NCBI RefSeq assembly: GCF_016802725.1
Contig: NC_052672.1
Span: forward strand, 14,146,710-14,210,709
Length of the DNA: 64,000 nt
Source of the DNA: Solenopsis invicta
Taxonomy: Eukaryota > Arthropoda > Insecta > Hymenoptera > Formicidae
Direction of reading: 5' to 3'
Positions 12,537 through 25,400 of the stretch are shown one piece after another. Under the pieces are notes generated by a model. That model was given only the letters and a program-made list of their open reading frames with translations. It had not been told where the DNA came from and made no database searches. The position numbers and the translations under genes are program-made. Positions within the stretch are counted from its first letter, which is position 1, and the number at the start of each line of letters is the position of its first letter.

Positions 12537-15500
12537 GTGGACGGATCGACCATGCGCGGTGAGTGGACCAGGACTACCTTTGGCCCCGTTCGGACTGCAC
12601 TGAATTGATGCATCGTCGCGATTCTGCCGTCATTAACGCGAAAATCGAAAAGAACCAATCGTTAACGAATGGCAGAAGCCACAATCTCTGAATGGTTGTT
12701 ATCGTGCGTTTAACGACCACACATACAGACTTTTAATTGCGATCGTGATAAATTGAGTTTTTTCCTTATTTACACTGTAATGAAGGTTGTGCGGCAAAAA
12801 ATTGGTCGGTTTGATTTTATTTTAAATCCTGGATGTACGGCAAATATTTTTCATCTAGCAATTAGCGTACAATAAATTCGCAATACATCAAAGGAAAGAG
12901 TAGGATAAAACTAACATAAATTGTATTAATCACATAAAGTATATAATTATTTTTATGCCAGTGTAAAATATTTTTTTTTTGTATCGTACAAAATAGTCAT
13001 TAATTAAGAACGAGAATATCGTAAGATTTATGTTAAAAGAACTGGTATGTTTATGAAATATGTAAATTAATATCATGTCATTACAAAATAAAAGAAATAT
13101 TGAAACTCTCTGCGTACTGAATGACTGATCACACATATGCATTGTTATTACGCAAAATATATATGAAATTTATTTCTTCGATCGTTGATTATATTAAGCT
13201 TGCAATTACATTACGTCATGTGTAGAACACTTTATGTGAATAAAACATACGCACAGTGAAACTCAAAATAATCAACTCTTTTCTGAAAATGCGTTATTTA
13301 TGAATACGGCCTGCAGCGAAAATAAATTCATAACGATATGTAATTACCTTCCATAATTAAATTAATTAAAATCCTACTTGACAATTACATTATAACGCGC
13401 TCGATATTTAATCCTATCAAAAAGACCTTACAAAGGTAAAAAAAAACATACGCCAAGTACATAAATGCCTTCAAAAATGTATGCAATACAAAAATTTTAT
13501 TCAAAAGTTAACTGTTCAAAAAGAATATCTTTTCACACAATTAGCAGCATCTGTACGTTTTGTTGTTAAGCAATCACTTGCATATACTCTGATAAATATA
13601 TGTTGTGCAATATGAATCTTATAAAAGGTATAAGCATTGCAGTTATATAACTCTAAACAAGAATAATAAGAAAGATATAACAAGAAATATAAGAATTCAA
13701 CTAATTAATCTGTCAATATTTTACGAGAAATCTGTTATTCAAGCGAGATTGATATTATCGTGTATCAAATATATTTGAAGCTAAGTGCATTATTAATACA
13801 AATGAGCAAATTAATGAATAAATTGATCATTTAGTATATAATACTAAGATAATTTAGTTTTATTTAAAATGTAGCTTTTGGTTTAAAAAGGCAAGAATTT
13901 CGTAAAATAATAATCTAATTTATTAATTTTTTAACAACTGAAAAAATTATATTTACATTTTTTTTCAATCTTCTTTAGTGTGCATTTTCATAATGTCAAT
14001 AGACAAAAGACAATTATGTCGAATATTAAACACGTATGTATACATATCTCATTCATTTTAACGCTATATCAATATTCAATGTACTTTATAACAATATCAT
14101 ATTATTTATATTCTGAGAATTTCACATCAGCAAATCGCATTATGATCTGAGGATTAAGTTTTTTTCTTTTAAGATAAGATTCTTTGAAAAAAATTCTTAA
14201 TTAAAATATTTTTACAATTAGAAAAAAAGAGTGGCGCGTTGCACCGTTGCACTGACTGTGCGCACCAATGCGCTTCCGTGCCGTCGTGCGATTCGCTTCT
14301 TAAAATCTAGCTGTGCGCTAGGTGCACACCTGGTCATGCCAATGGCAAGTATAATACGTGTTGCAATATACTCGCGTTGCGGCGCATGAAATTCCTGTCC
14401 GCCGCGGCTTATGCACGTCGTCTCGGTCAGAGTTTCCGTCTCGTAGGATAAGTAGGTGAGTAAGTGGTGGGAATAGGCGAGGATGAAATGGAGCAAGACA
14501 TGCATTGGCGCGTGTCGGGAGTGCCTCTTTGGCTCCGCGGCAACGGAACCGGCCGCGGGTCCGCGTTACGTGGGCAGGTACGTGCCTACATACCTTGTGT
14601 TACCCGACTTGTATAAGTAACGATGTGTGCAGCAACCGCTCGTAGGTAGGTAGATAGGCACGTACCTGCCTCGGTATACGAGCCAGTGCCGAGTCAAGAC
14701 ACCAAGAGAGATGCGTGCGAGAAAGAGAGAAAGAGAGATTTACATCGCGGTTGGTATACGCGCTTCTCACGCGCATATACCTGAGTGTGTATCCTTTGCG
14801 TGTCCTGTGCTCACCCGATGAAATATTATAAAAAGCGCGGGCGAACGTATCCGACGAGATAAAAACGCCCACGGCGCGTATGACGATGCATTTAGCATCT
14901 TGATTCGTATATCGGCGAGACGGCGAAACGTGTGTACGAAGGAATAGCGATCGAGGGAGCCAATGTCCCGCGTTACGGATTTATTCGTTCCCGCGTCTTC
15001 GCGAACATCGAATAAGGAAACGAACGAACGCACACTCGCGAGATTCGTAATAATTATTTCGCTCGCCGCGAACGTGTTTTACATTTTTTCGACGAATCCC
15101 TGCGGAACGAGTCTGACAAGACTATTGCTGACCCGGAAAATAGAATTAAGTACGCGTGTCATAAAAGACAGATCTAAGTTTACGATTCGATAAAATCGTG
15201 GTTATCTGATTCCGACAGCGTTTGACTGCAATTTTTCTGATTAACATTGAAAATGCTTACGCACGCTTGTAAACCGTGAGAAAAAAGTGCTAAATACAAC
15301 GTGCAATTATTGTTCGGGAAACGACAGACGCGTCGTTAACGATCGTTAGAGCTTTTGCGGGGCGATAAGTGGCCGTGCAATTGAAACAAGTACGCATAAT
15401 TTCGCGAGTAATGACTCTCTAGTAGCCAGGAACTGTTCACGTCTGTCTATCGTCTGTGTCCGACAAGTGACGTTCCGGTAATGAAGTACCAGGTGGTAAA

Positions 15501-18500
15501 TGCGGGAGTAACGAAAAGGACGCGCGCGGCGAGAACAGCAGCAGCGGTGCAACGTTGCAACTGAAAACCTTAACAAGGCACACACAAACGTGCAGCTCGC
15601 AGCATGATGATCGCCGTTACGCGAGTAACATTCGATTGGGATAGCAATTAATATTATAAAAGCTTTCTACGGCAACCACCGCGCGATTATTCGTTAAATT
15701 CACTGTTCAAACGGCTTTCAACATTATTAGCGACAATTATACTAAATTTCCGCAAGGCAATTCAGGATGATCAATATAACACTAAAATATAAAAAATTTT
15801 AAGCGCAAATAAACATGATGACTGAAGGAAAGTGATAAAATATAAATAATGACAAATAATGCATGCCAAGCCATCAATACAGTTACTTGGTAAACCTTAT
15901 GATAACGCTTATTTTAAAAATTCTCTTATTATTTAACTAATTTAAAAAAATTCTGCTATTATTTAACTGATTTTCAATTAACAGATTATTTCTCTCTAAA
16001 TGCAATCCAATATAAAATACAAAACACTTTTCAATGCGTACTAAATTTTGCTCAAAGCAATTAAAAACAAGCCGTAAATGTAAACATTAAATATTAATTC
16101 ATTAACCATGTTATTCCAATACTTTTTATACGCGTTATGTAACAAATTATTATCGACTGCACGTTGGATAAAATATTAAAATAGCATCGTATATGAATAT
16201 TTACAGAGTTGATTCGCATTCAATTTATTTCAATTTATTTAGTTTCAATGCATTTATGATAAAAGTATCACGTTCTTCTTTTTGTTCTACGTAATATGCT
16301 CTCTGTAATAAATATGGCTAAATGCTATTTAAATATCCCTTGCAAAGTACAGATTGCATTGCATCGTTGCAATTTGCAATGGACGAGGCATTGTGTTGGA
16401 AACGCATTATGTACAATATTTATCTTCAAAGATTAGGTAACGAAAATGATAGAGCGTTACGAATACATTTAAAATCACCGACGAAGTTGTTAATCGTTAC
16501 GGAGAAATGATCCATCAATCAACTAGACTGCGGTAGCTTAATGCACTTATCGGAACGCCGCAAGTCTTGCAAGTGTAACTACTAGCCAACCGAAGAGGGA
16601 AAGATGAAAACACGCAGATCCATTGTTCGATTCGTGATTTAATGCCTGTTTCTTCAACGAATAGAAGAGTTTCGAACAGCTATCTAGATAATCTCTTAAT
16701 TTGATGAGCTAAGCTTGACAAATTATTTCAGAATTTGAGTTCTGATAATGTACATGAATTTACGAATTATTAAGACTTCGTCAAAGATTATTGAATGGAA
16801 AGTGTCCGTGTTATACAATCTGCAAAGTGCAGCAAAGCGAAGCTACGAGTTATAATGTTGTTACAAAACGTGATAGATTAGCACGAGTCTTATGAAACAT
16901 TCGCGTAGCGACGAATGAAAGCTGAACAAGCACGTGCTCTTTCGCATAGAGAGTAATATTCTTAAAAAGACATTTACGTCCACAGTGTTCTATACACGTC
17001 ATATTAACGTTTGTCAGAATTTTCTTTGACAGCAAAAATTTTCCAATCTTTTGTATAAAATTTTAACCTTTTCAGTTCTACAAGTGTTCAAGAATATTTT
17101 ATCAAGCGATGCGACTTCGATCGCTGGTATTAAAAAGACATTTCGAATGTTTAATTAGTATCTATTATTACTTCTCTTGCGAGCAAAGAAAGCGTGATAT
17201 TTTTAGAATATTCATTCCTCGACTATGCATAGTATTGCATCGATATTAGCCGGAATGCAGCACCACCCGAGCCAGTTCTTTTCTTTTGTAATTGCATGTG
17301 TGTCAATATATATGCGCGCAGCGCATTCTTTGAAAATATAGTTGTGGAGTTTATAGACAATCAAAGTACATGCGTATAATTTATACGACGTTAATATCGA
17401 AAATCGGATAGATAAATTCATTCGATTTGCCGTATCTAAAATCTTGATATATCGGTCTATAGACAAGTATCGCATTTGCCATACGAATGCGATAAGTATC
17501 ATCTTTGTATATCAAAGCTTTTTCGCGAACAAAGTTGTACTGCTCTAAAAATAAAAATATCTAATAAATAAACGCAGAAAAGTTCGGATTGATAATTTGG
17601 AAAGTTTATTCGCGGCATCGAGTTATTTCGAGAAGACCACTGTATTGGCTGGTGCAAAGATTATGTTCTCTAGATTATGACATTAATAACATTGCGGTTC
17701 GAACGTTCGTGCGCGCTCGCAAATGGATTCATTGCAAATATTATTCGGAGAGAGTCGATCTGACTGGCCCTCATAATGAAATCACCAGAGGGAAATCCAC
17801 AGTCGACTGGTCTAAATGAATTCACATGCGGTATCATTTCATCACTTTGTGGTCCCGTCTGATGTCTCTGTTATTTTAGCTTTGTACCCGCGCGAGTATA
17901 AACAGACAAGATTTTCAAAAAGATCGATAGAACAGTTTCAATAATTAAAATTTATCATCCACATATATACGAAAGTCCAATATTTTGTCTCAAATGTTAG
18001 CTCGCGTAATGTGATATTCTGTGTGCGTAACAAAGTTTCCTGGCCAAATAAACTGTTTTCAAAATAAATAGATGAAAAATAACGCGTATTCCTCTCTCGC
18101 GCGTATATGTTTTATATACAAGTTTATATCGCGTGCGCGCGCACATTTATTTTTAATTTAAGCGTATTTCAACTTATTTAATCTAATATATTTAAGAAAG
18201 TTCTTCTCTCGCTTGTGACTCGTAAGTATTGACTCTTACATTTGCCAAATTACTAGTCCATTAAAAATTCATTCATATTTGTTCAATCACATCATTTGTG
18301 TAATTTCCCAACTGACTTGAGCTTTTCGAACTTTTCTACAAAAGTGGCGCGCTAGTCGGCTCATTTTCGCGTCTGTTCGCAAGTTTTCCCGATGATACAT
18401 CGTCGCCCGATGTAACAGATCGCTTTCAAATTTGCATACGCCGACGTCCTCGGGCCATTAAACGTCCACGTAAAGTTAGTAGTGCTCTTCTTCTGCGCAC

Positions 18501-21066
18501 GACATCGTGCACGCGCGCGTCCTTAGCGCGTGTTAGCCGCCTTGTCGTGTCCTCGGGCTGTGATCACCTTAACGCGAATTTATACGTTTTGCGCGGCGTG
18601 TCTCGACGGTCGTTCGCGCACGCTCACTCGTGCGTACGTATCAGAACTATATCTGGGTAAGAGACTCCGATGGCCTCAGGTAATAACGCGGATATCATGG
18701 TGTCGTTGGGGACGACCGACGTCGCGACTCGCATCACCTTATCCTCCTCCTCTCTCGCTTCTCCCTCGCCATCCTTTCTAATTTGACGTTCGAGAGGCGA
18801 CGACGTTGCGGCTTCACGCCAGTGAAACGCTTTTCGCATTCGCGACGTCGGACGCGTGCCTGCCAGCGTCAACTACCACTTGCAGCTTGTTTCTGCACTC
18901 TATGTACGGTATTATTAGGGTCAAATGGATACGTTGAAATCTCTAAATGGCCTGTCGGAATTTACTTCACAAATTTATAATCAGCATAATCTATTATCAG
19001 TTTCTCGAAATAAAATGTTGAGTACGCCGATCGTAGACGTAGTGTCCGCGTAAGAATTATTCAAATATGTTGTACGTAATGTTACGTTGACAAAGAAGTT
19101 TAATATGCAGACAGTTGTGCAGATAGAGTACATTATAATTGTGTATATCCTCTGTTCCGCCAAGCTTTATCCGTGTGCGTACCCGCTGGCGTATATGCGA
19201 ATGTGTATGCATGCAATAAAACTATTCGCGTATGAGATACAATTGGCTCGAGGCGTCGCCACGTCGCGATGGACGTTATTGCGGATATCGTTACGGCATT
19301 CGTCCTGACTTCCATATTCCATATTCCAGGATTTCTTCGCAGCGAGCTCGCAATGCGAGAATCTTGGAACTCTACTTGCACGCAATGTGTCAATCTCGAT
19401 TTAGCAGAGTTCGAAACGTTATAAATATTAATCTTACCGCGTGATACTATAACGTGCCGAAATATTTACGCAAATTGTTTAGTACACACGTAAATATTAA
19501 TTTCTGTATTGAATTAATTGTCGATTTTACGCATGTAATTATGCATAATGTTAAGCGCCGAGTGGCTTCAGTACGTCGACCGTAATGTACATTCGTACAC
19601 CGACCAATCGCCCCGAGGCATCGTTGAACGACCATGATGATCATCGCCATTGTTATAGCTATATCGTGCTTCAGATTCTTCTTTCGTCGGCGCTGCCGGT
19701 CATTTCAACGCTGTATTATGAACACACCTGATAACGCCGTTTTCAACGAGGCTCGAATCACAACTATATTTCGTTCGCTCTCATACTGACAAAATTAAAT
19801 TCATTTTTTTTTCTATTTTCTCTTTTTGTTTACGTGTTTCGCCGAAACGATTTATACACGAAAAGAAAAATACGATTTTTCTAAAACATCTAAAAATTTA
19901 GCATTTTAAATACAGATCCAAAAATAATTGTGTTGAACCATCAAAATAATTATGTAAATGCTCATGCGTGATGATAATGCTGCAAAAATTTTGATTTTCT
20001 AGCAATCAATCTTGAGCGTCCTATACATATATATAACAAAATATTACTTTCACAGATCTAATAAAATGTTTAGATACTTTTTAGCACACTATCTTTTTTT
20101 CGTGCAATAAACAAACATAGATATTTAAAAAATCATAATAAAATTAATCCTTGGCAGAAAAAAATTATGTTGTTTAATAAAATAATTAAATGATAAAAGA
20201 AGAAAATGTTATCCCGTTGCATTGTCTAATCCAATAGTACTGTCGAATGATTTTTCATCCCACCCATATCTGACATTCGAACGTGCTTTCAAACACAGAG
20301 AGTATGATTGAAGTGCCGTCAAAACCCATTAATTTCACTGCTATGCCGTCGCAGTGCGCGACCATCCTGGCGACACGTGTTTCCGCGTGAGAGCGCGACA
20401 ATGATCGATCTCTCATCGGCGCTAAAGATCACAACAGTAACGCGAATTAATTCCATATACAAGTATGCGTTTCTATACTCGTAAATGCATAGCTCCACAT
20501 AAATCTCCCGATTAGCCCGCGGCACCAGCACGGCCGTGATGGCCGTTGTTGTGCTCGTCCGCCTCCACCGACTCCACACCATCTCTTACTCTACTCCTTT
20601 ACCTGATGTCCGACTTGCGACGATCGCCGCCGCGCCGCGCCGGTTCCCCACCTTCGAAGAGAAGAGAGGCATCGGGCGCATCGCTCGACGACCTCTCGCA
20701 GCGCGGCCGAGAAAAGGCGCTGCATTGCATTTCGCGGCGTCTCCCGCGGCGATGCACCGCAACGGCGCGGCGGCGGACCGATGTGGGCGAGGGTGGGTGG
20801 GTGGAGGAGAAAACCGGTGTACCCCCTCACGTGCCGTGTCTTCTGACCATCGCGAATTCTTCGCTGGACGGTGGAAAACGAGTTGCCGCGACTAAACGCG
20901 TCCCTTCTTCCCGTCCCGAGTCTCACGATTGTCATGGCAAGATTTCACGAACGAAATAAAGGGGATAAAGCCGAGATAGATCCATATCTCGATGAATGAA
21001 TTTGTCAATTAGGATCAATCATACCAAATTATAGAAAAACATGTACGTTCAAATAAATATTCAATT

Positions 21067-21247
21067 AAAAATATAAGAGATAAAAGATCAAGAAAGAACA
21101 CTGAAAGATGTAAATTAGAAGGTAATGAACTTTATTACAAAATGATAGAAGAGGAAACAGTTTTCTGTTCTATGATTTTGTAATAAAATTCATTATTTTT
21201 TAATTTACATCTTTCAGTGCTCTTCTTCTTTTATATTATATTTTATG
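21067..21247. repeat. Long hairpin (inverted repeat), MITE-like
   Basis: Two arms of about 80 bases are reverse complements with scattered mismatches and nearly no spacer. The left arm contains CACTGAAAGATGTAAATTA and the right arm contains TAATTTACATCTTTCAGTG. Both arms carry the matching tract around TTATTACAAAAT. No target duplication was resolved. It lies in the presumed first intron of the KCTD gene about 1 kb upstream of the ATG exon, so it would fold in the nascent transcript. Confidence 0.65.
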
Positions 21248-22318
21248 CTTTGTAAAATACAAGCCACGAATTCTTCATTGTAAATATATAATTATTTAAT
21301 CAAGATACACGCTATTTAAAAAGCGCAAAAGATACTATAGACATTATTTTTACACAAACGGTAGCTGCGTCTGATGAAAACGGTAGTTTACGTTAAAATT
21401 TCATAAATTTTGAATCTGTTTCTGTTATTTCTTGTCGGGTTCTTTTAGCAGCGAGATCCTCTTATATCTAGCGCAAAAACCACGTATTATGCTATGCAAA
21501 ACAGGCCTCTGGATAATGGTTAATAATGTGCTGGCCTTTCATGAGCACGTAGTAATGAAAATTCGAGGGGGGTGCCTCTAACTCGTGAAACCAAACCACC
21601 CACCCTTTCCACTGCAAACGCATTTAAAAGAATACCCTTGGACGGCCGGCTGACCAGCGCCAAATATTGTTTCGCCGCTAATTGCCTTATTAATGCATAT
21701 GAGAATTTCGCGTTAATGTTCCAAGCTCTCAGTCGATTCAGCATTGCCGATGTTTGACCAAAAACAATAGCTCATTAAATTAGTGCTATCGTCGTCCGCG
21801 ACTAGCCGTGAGGATCGATACGTTAAATCGACACCTCTGTTACGCCTACAAAAGGCATAAGCGTTGAACACACGGCGATAATTCAATTCGGTTCTAATTC
21901 GTGATAAATATTACGCAAATTCCAATTGAAATCTGCGATATGAAATATAATTTATCGTAGAAAAATGAATGCACTAAAGATGTGCCAATTTATTTTAATT
22001 ACCGGAAATAAAATCACAAAAATTTTTCTAAGTTGATCGTACTGTTAAAAATAGGCAGCAAAATTTAATGTAATATAACGTAAATAAATCTTGAGCAGAG
22101 ATATATTAAAATATTTAATATTGATAAAAATATTACACTAAATTTCATGCATGTACTTTTCAGTTAAATTTAATGTATACTTGTAACTTAAAAATATATT
22201 GAATTTCATGATATTCGTAACAGTGTACATTTTACATTTAAACTCCTCCTACTGACATATTTATATTTAACTTTTATTGACAATGCGTAACTAAATATCT
22301 ATTTGATTTTAATTCCAG

Positions 22319-22405
22319 ACGGAAATGTGAGGCCGATGGGAAGGAGGCGAAAGCGGAGCTGACGGCGCAACGCAATATGTTCCCTAGCGCTCAAATTAAA
22401 ATGAG
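22319..22405 (+). CDS. twz: KCTD gene, exon with start codon
   Basis: Acceptor TTCCAG ends at 22318 and donor GTAAAT starts at 22406. The ATG at 22377 gives MFPSAQIKM plus two bases of an Arg codon completed by the next exon. The 58 bases before the ATG are presumed leader, although the frame stays open upstream. Confidence 0.65.
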
Positions 22406-25400
22406 GTAAATAAGTCTACATCCGAGTTCCAATATAAGTCGTCCCAGAATAGTCCATTCGAGAAAGAGTTATGTTATGTAACTCAGTAAAATTCTCTCTC
22501 CGTAAACGTCATTTAATTTCATACATCGTAAATCACAACGTTCACGATTTCATAGCCCATAGTTCGCCTTCGTTTGATTAGCTTCCTGGTCGCGTTTAGA
22601 GTTGCGTATAAAATCACATTCGCAGAACTCAAATCATGCAATATGAAATATAGTAGAGCTAATTTAATTTTAATTTACAACAGCCCCACAGCTTTTTATT
22701 TAAAATGTACACGTGTCAAAAGCAAAAATGTATTATCAAATTTCAATTGATGCCGCGGCTAAAAGTTAACAAATATGAAAAATTCTACAAAAAATGCTGT
22801 TGTAATTCGAGGTTTTTTAAATAATGATAGCACAAAAATGAAAATTTTACTGTTTCTATTCGCGGTACCGACATACGGATTACGATGAGATATGCAAATT
22901 TTCTGCGCAAGATTCTGATTAGCAAGCTGCGATCTTATCACGTCTAATATCAAAAGTGTCTTTTTTCCAGATTGCTGTCGCCAAGCAGTTCGCCGGCCAC
23001 CTCGCCTACGATGTCGAATTCCTCGTCGCCAACACCACCGACGCCGGCGGCCCCGGCTTATAACCAGAAGATGACCGGTATTCCTTGCGTAGCGGCCGCT
23101 TCGAGGTACACCGCACCGGTTCACATCGACGTCGGCGGCACAATATACACATCCTCCCTCGAGACTTTAACGAAGTAAGAATACGTTCGCTTTAAATTCT
23201 TAACAATCTGATAGAACGAGAATAAAACGATTCTCATGCGTTTCCGATGTAATACGTATACCATAAAAACTTAATTTCTATCGTTGAGGAACGTTAAACA
23301 TTAACGACTCAAGATTGTGATTCGTAAACGGAATGACTTATGTTGTTGATTTTATTAAGTCCGAAAAAAAGCACGTTACTTTGAAAAATCACGTACGAGT
23401 TCGAGGGAAAATTTTATTCGACAATGATGAATCGAGTGAGTTTATGTTAATACTATGAGAACGGATATCTTTCGCGGGTCTTCTCCGCGAAAGCACGGAG
23501 TGTGACTTTTAAACGATATGAAGAAATTCTAGCGAGTGAGAGGGTAGAAAGGGAGCGTGATGTCCGGATCGCGGAAACGTGACCATCGACAACGCTCCAG
23601 GATGTTCGTACCGGGCAATATCTCTGAGAACATATCGCCCGCAATCAGGCACACCGTTACCGTGCCCGGCAGTGTCCAAAGGCTATTTGCGGTGTGCCCG
23701 TGCACTTTATGCATAAAAGAGACGTAACGTAAAAGCACAACTGCGCTTTGCTTATAGAGAGGGTTTTAATCTCCTCGAAGTATCACCCTGCAGATATCCT
23801 CTTTGCTCCGGCAAGAAAAATCCATGAGTATTCCGTCCCGTGTGATTCCGACTGGTATAGAATAAATCTTTGAGACTAAGAGTAAAATCTAATAATATAA
23901 ATGTTGAATTAAACAGTTTTTTTTTTAATTAAACTCATATAATATAATTAATTTCAATAATCAATGCAAGTATTATTCGTGAACCTTATGCTATCTTTTT
24001 TCTTATTCTTCTCTTTTTTAGCCATTTTCTCCATGTCATCATAAAAAATAAATTAATGATATCGTTAAATTATTTTTAAATTCTAATATCATATTATTAA
24101 ATTTAATGTCATATTCGTTTGCATAATAGATCAAATTTTAAGTCGATATACAGCAGCGACTTAATGGCTACCAGACATAATTGCTAAATGTCACCGTAGC
24201 CTCGTGATCTTCGTTTCGAGTAATGCTTGTTACGTGAACTTAATACGTGATCTTTGGGTAAATATCCAGCGCGGTTAGCGGCGAGGAAAATCGTTCCTTT
24301 CACAACGAGATCACGGCTGAACGGTGTTAGACTGTACTATGTGTACAGATACAGCATCAATAAACGCAATAGATGCGTTCGTGAGAAAGCTGATCATAAT
24401 TGACAGGTGGTCTTATCGTTCGGCTCGTTAACTGAATAGTAAGCAATGAGTTCTGGCTGACTATAGAGATGTTTCTATCAAGACTCTATAATGCATCAGC
24501 AAAATCATGATGGATACACTCCTACGCGCTGGTCTCGATATTGTCAAGCACTCTTACCAAACAAGTAAACGTTAAAAAAAAAACCATAGCAATACTATAG
24601 TATATGCAAAGTAAAAAAATTATAAAAAAATTTTAATTTGTCTTAAAGATGTATGTAAAGATTAAAATATCGATCCAATACAAATTTACCAATAGTATCG
24701 TATGCCTAACATATGTTACTAAGAAATATTATTATATAATTATACGTTTTTGAAAAGGTATGTTTGAATTTAAGAATTTTATACTAATTGTTTCTCTTTT
24801 TAAATGTTTAAGAAAAATTTATATTAACTATACACGATTAATTTCGTATTATCTTCAAAAGGTAATAAGAAAGAAGAATTTCAAAATGAAAGCGTAGTAT
24901 TATAACATCTAAACTGTGATAAACGTAAGCTATATTAATTTCATCACTATAATCAATTCAGTGTTTGTTTAACAACGATGGATTATTTTAATGGAGTAAC
25001 GCCTACTCTCTATAAAACGATAAAAATCGTTGGACCGGTAGGCAAGTAAACTAAAATTAACAACAGTACGCGATAGACAAATTCACACGCGTTGCACGGC
25101 ATGCTTATCGTTAGTTGAGTTAGTGGAGCGCAGGTCCGTTTTCTATGAACCGTTATGGCGCGCATCGCGTATATACAGCCGTGATTTAATCTGTGAAAAC
25201 GTCGACGGGATAAGTGTCGCCGGCGCGGCGTATCGAGCAACCGGCAAGAGTGCAAAATGAATATCACGTAAAATCGAAGGCTTGCCCCGCTCTGGCATCT
25301 CCATCGTCACGCTTCGTTGCACCTTCCTCCCTCATTACACGACGTGACCTTATTGCTTTGTCGAAAGTATCAGCCGATAGTACGCGTGCGTCGCGTGTCG

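Larger units (their letters stand above)
9443..22318 (+). other. Long non-coding stretch, probable first intron of the KCTD gene
   Basis: About 12.9 kb between the candidate first exon and the exon containing the start codon. It is AT-rich with CpG-richer blocks near 12060-12600, 14220-14960, 18400-18900 and 20500-20960. These could be alternative promoters or enhancers, but none holds an identifiable protein. A hairpin element lies at 21067-21247 and simple repeats at 11987-12030, 12138-12178 and 12496-12536. Confidence 0.4.

Noticed and set aside
17690..17720. GGTTCGAA word suggesting a tRNA B box
   Set aside because: No A box, acceptor stem or cloverleaf could be built around it.
20536..20959. 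Overlapping 114-137 codon open frames on both strands
   Set aside because: A CpG-rich block with Arg/Pro/Ala-rich shadow translations and no splice sites in phase with the KCTD exons.
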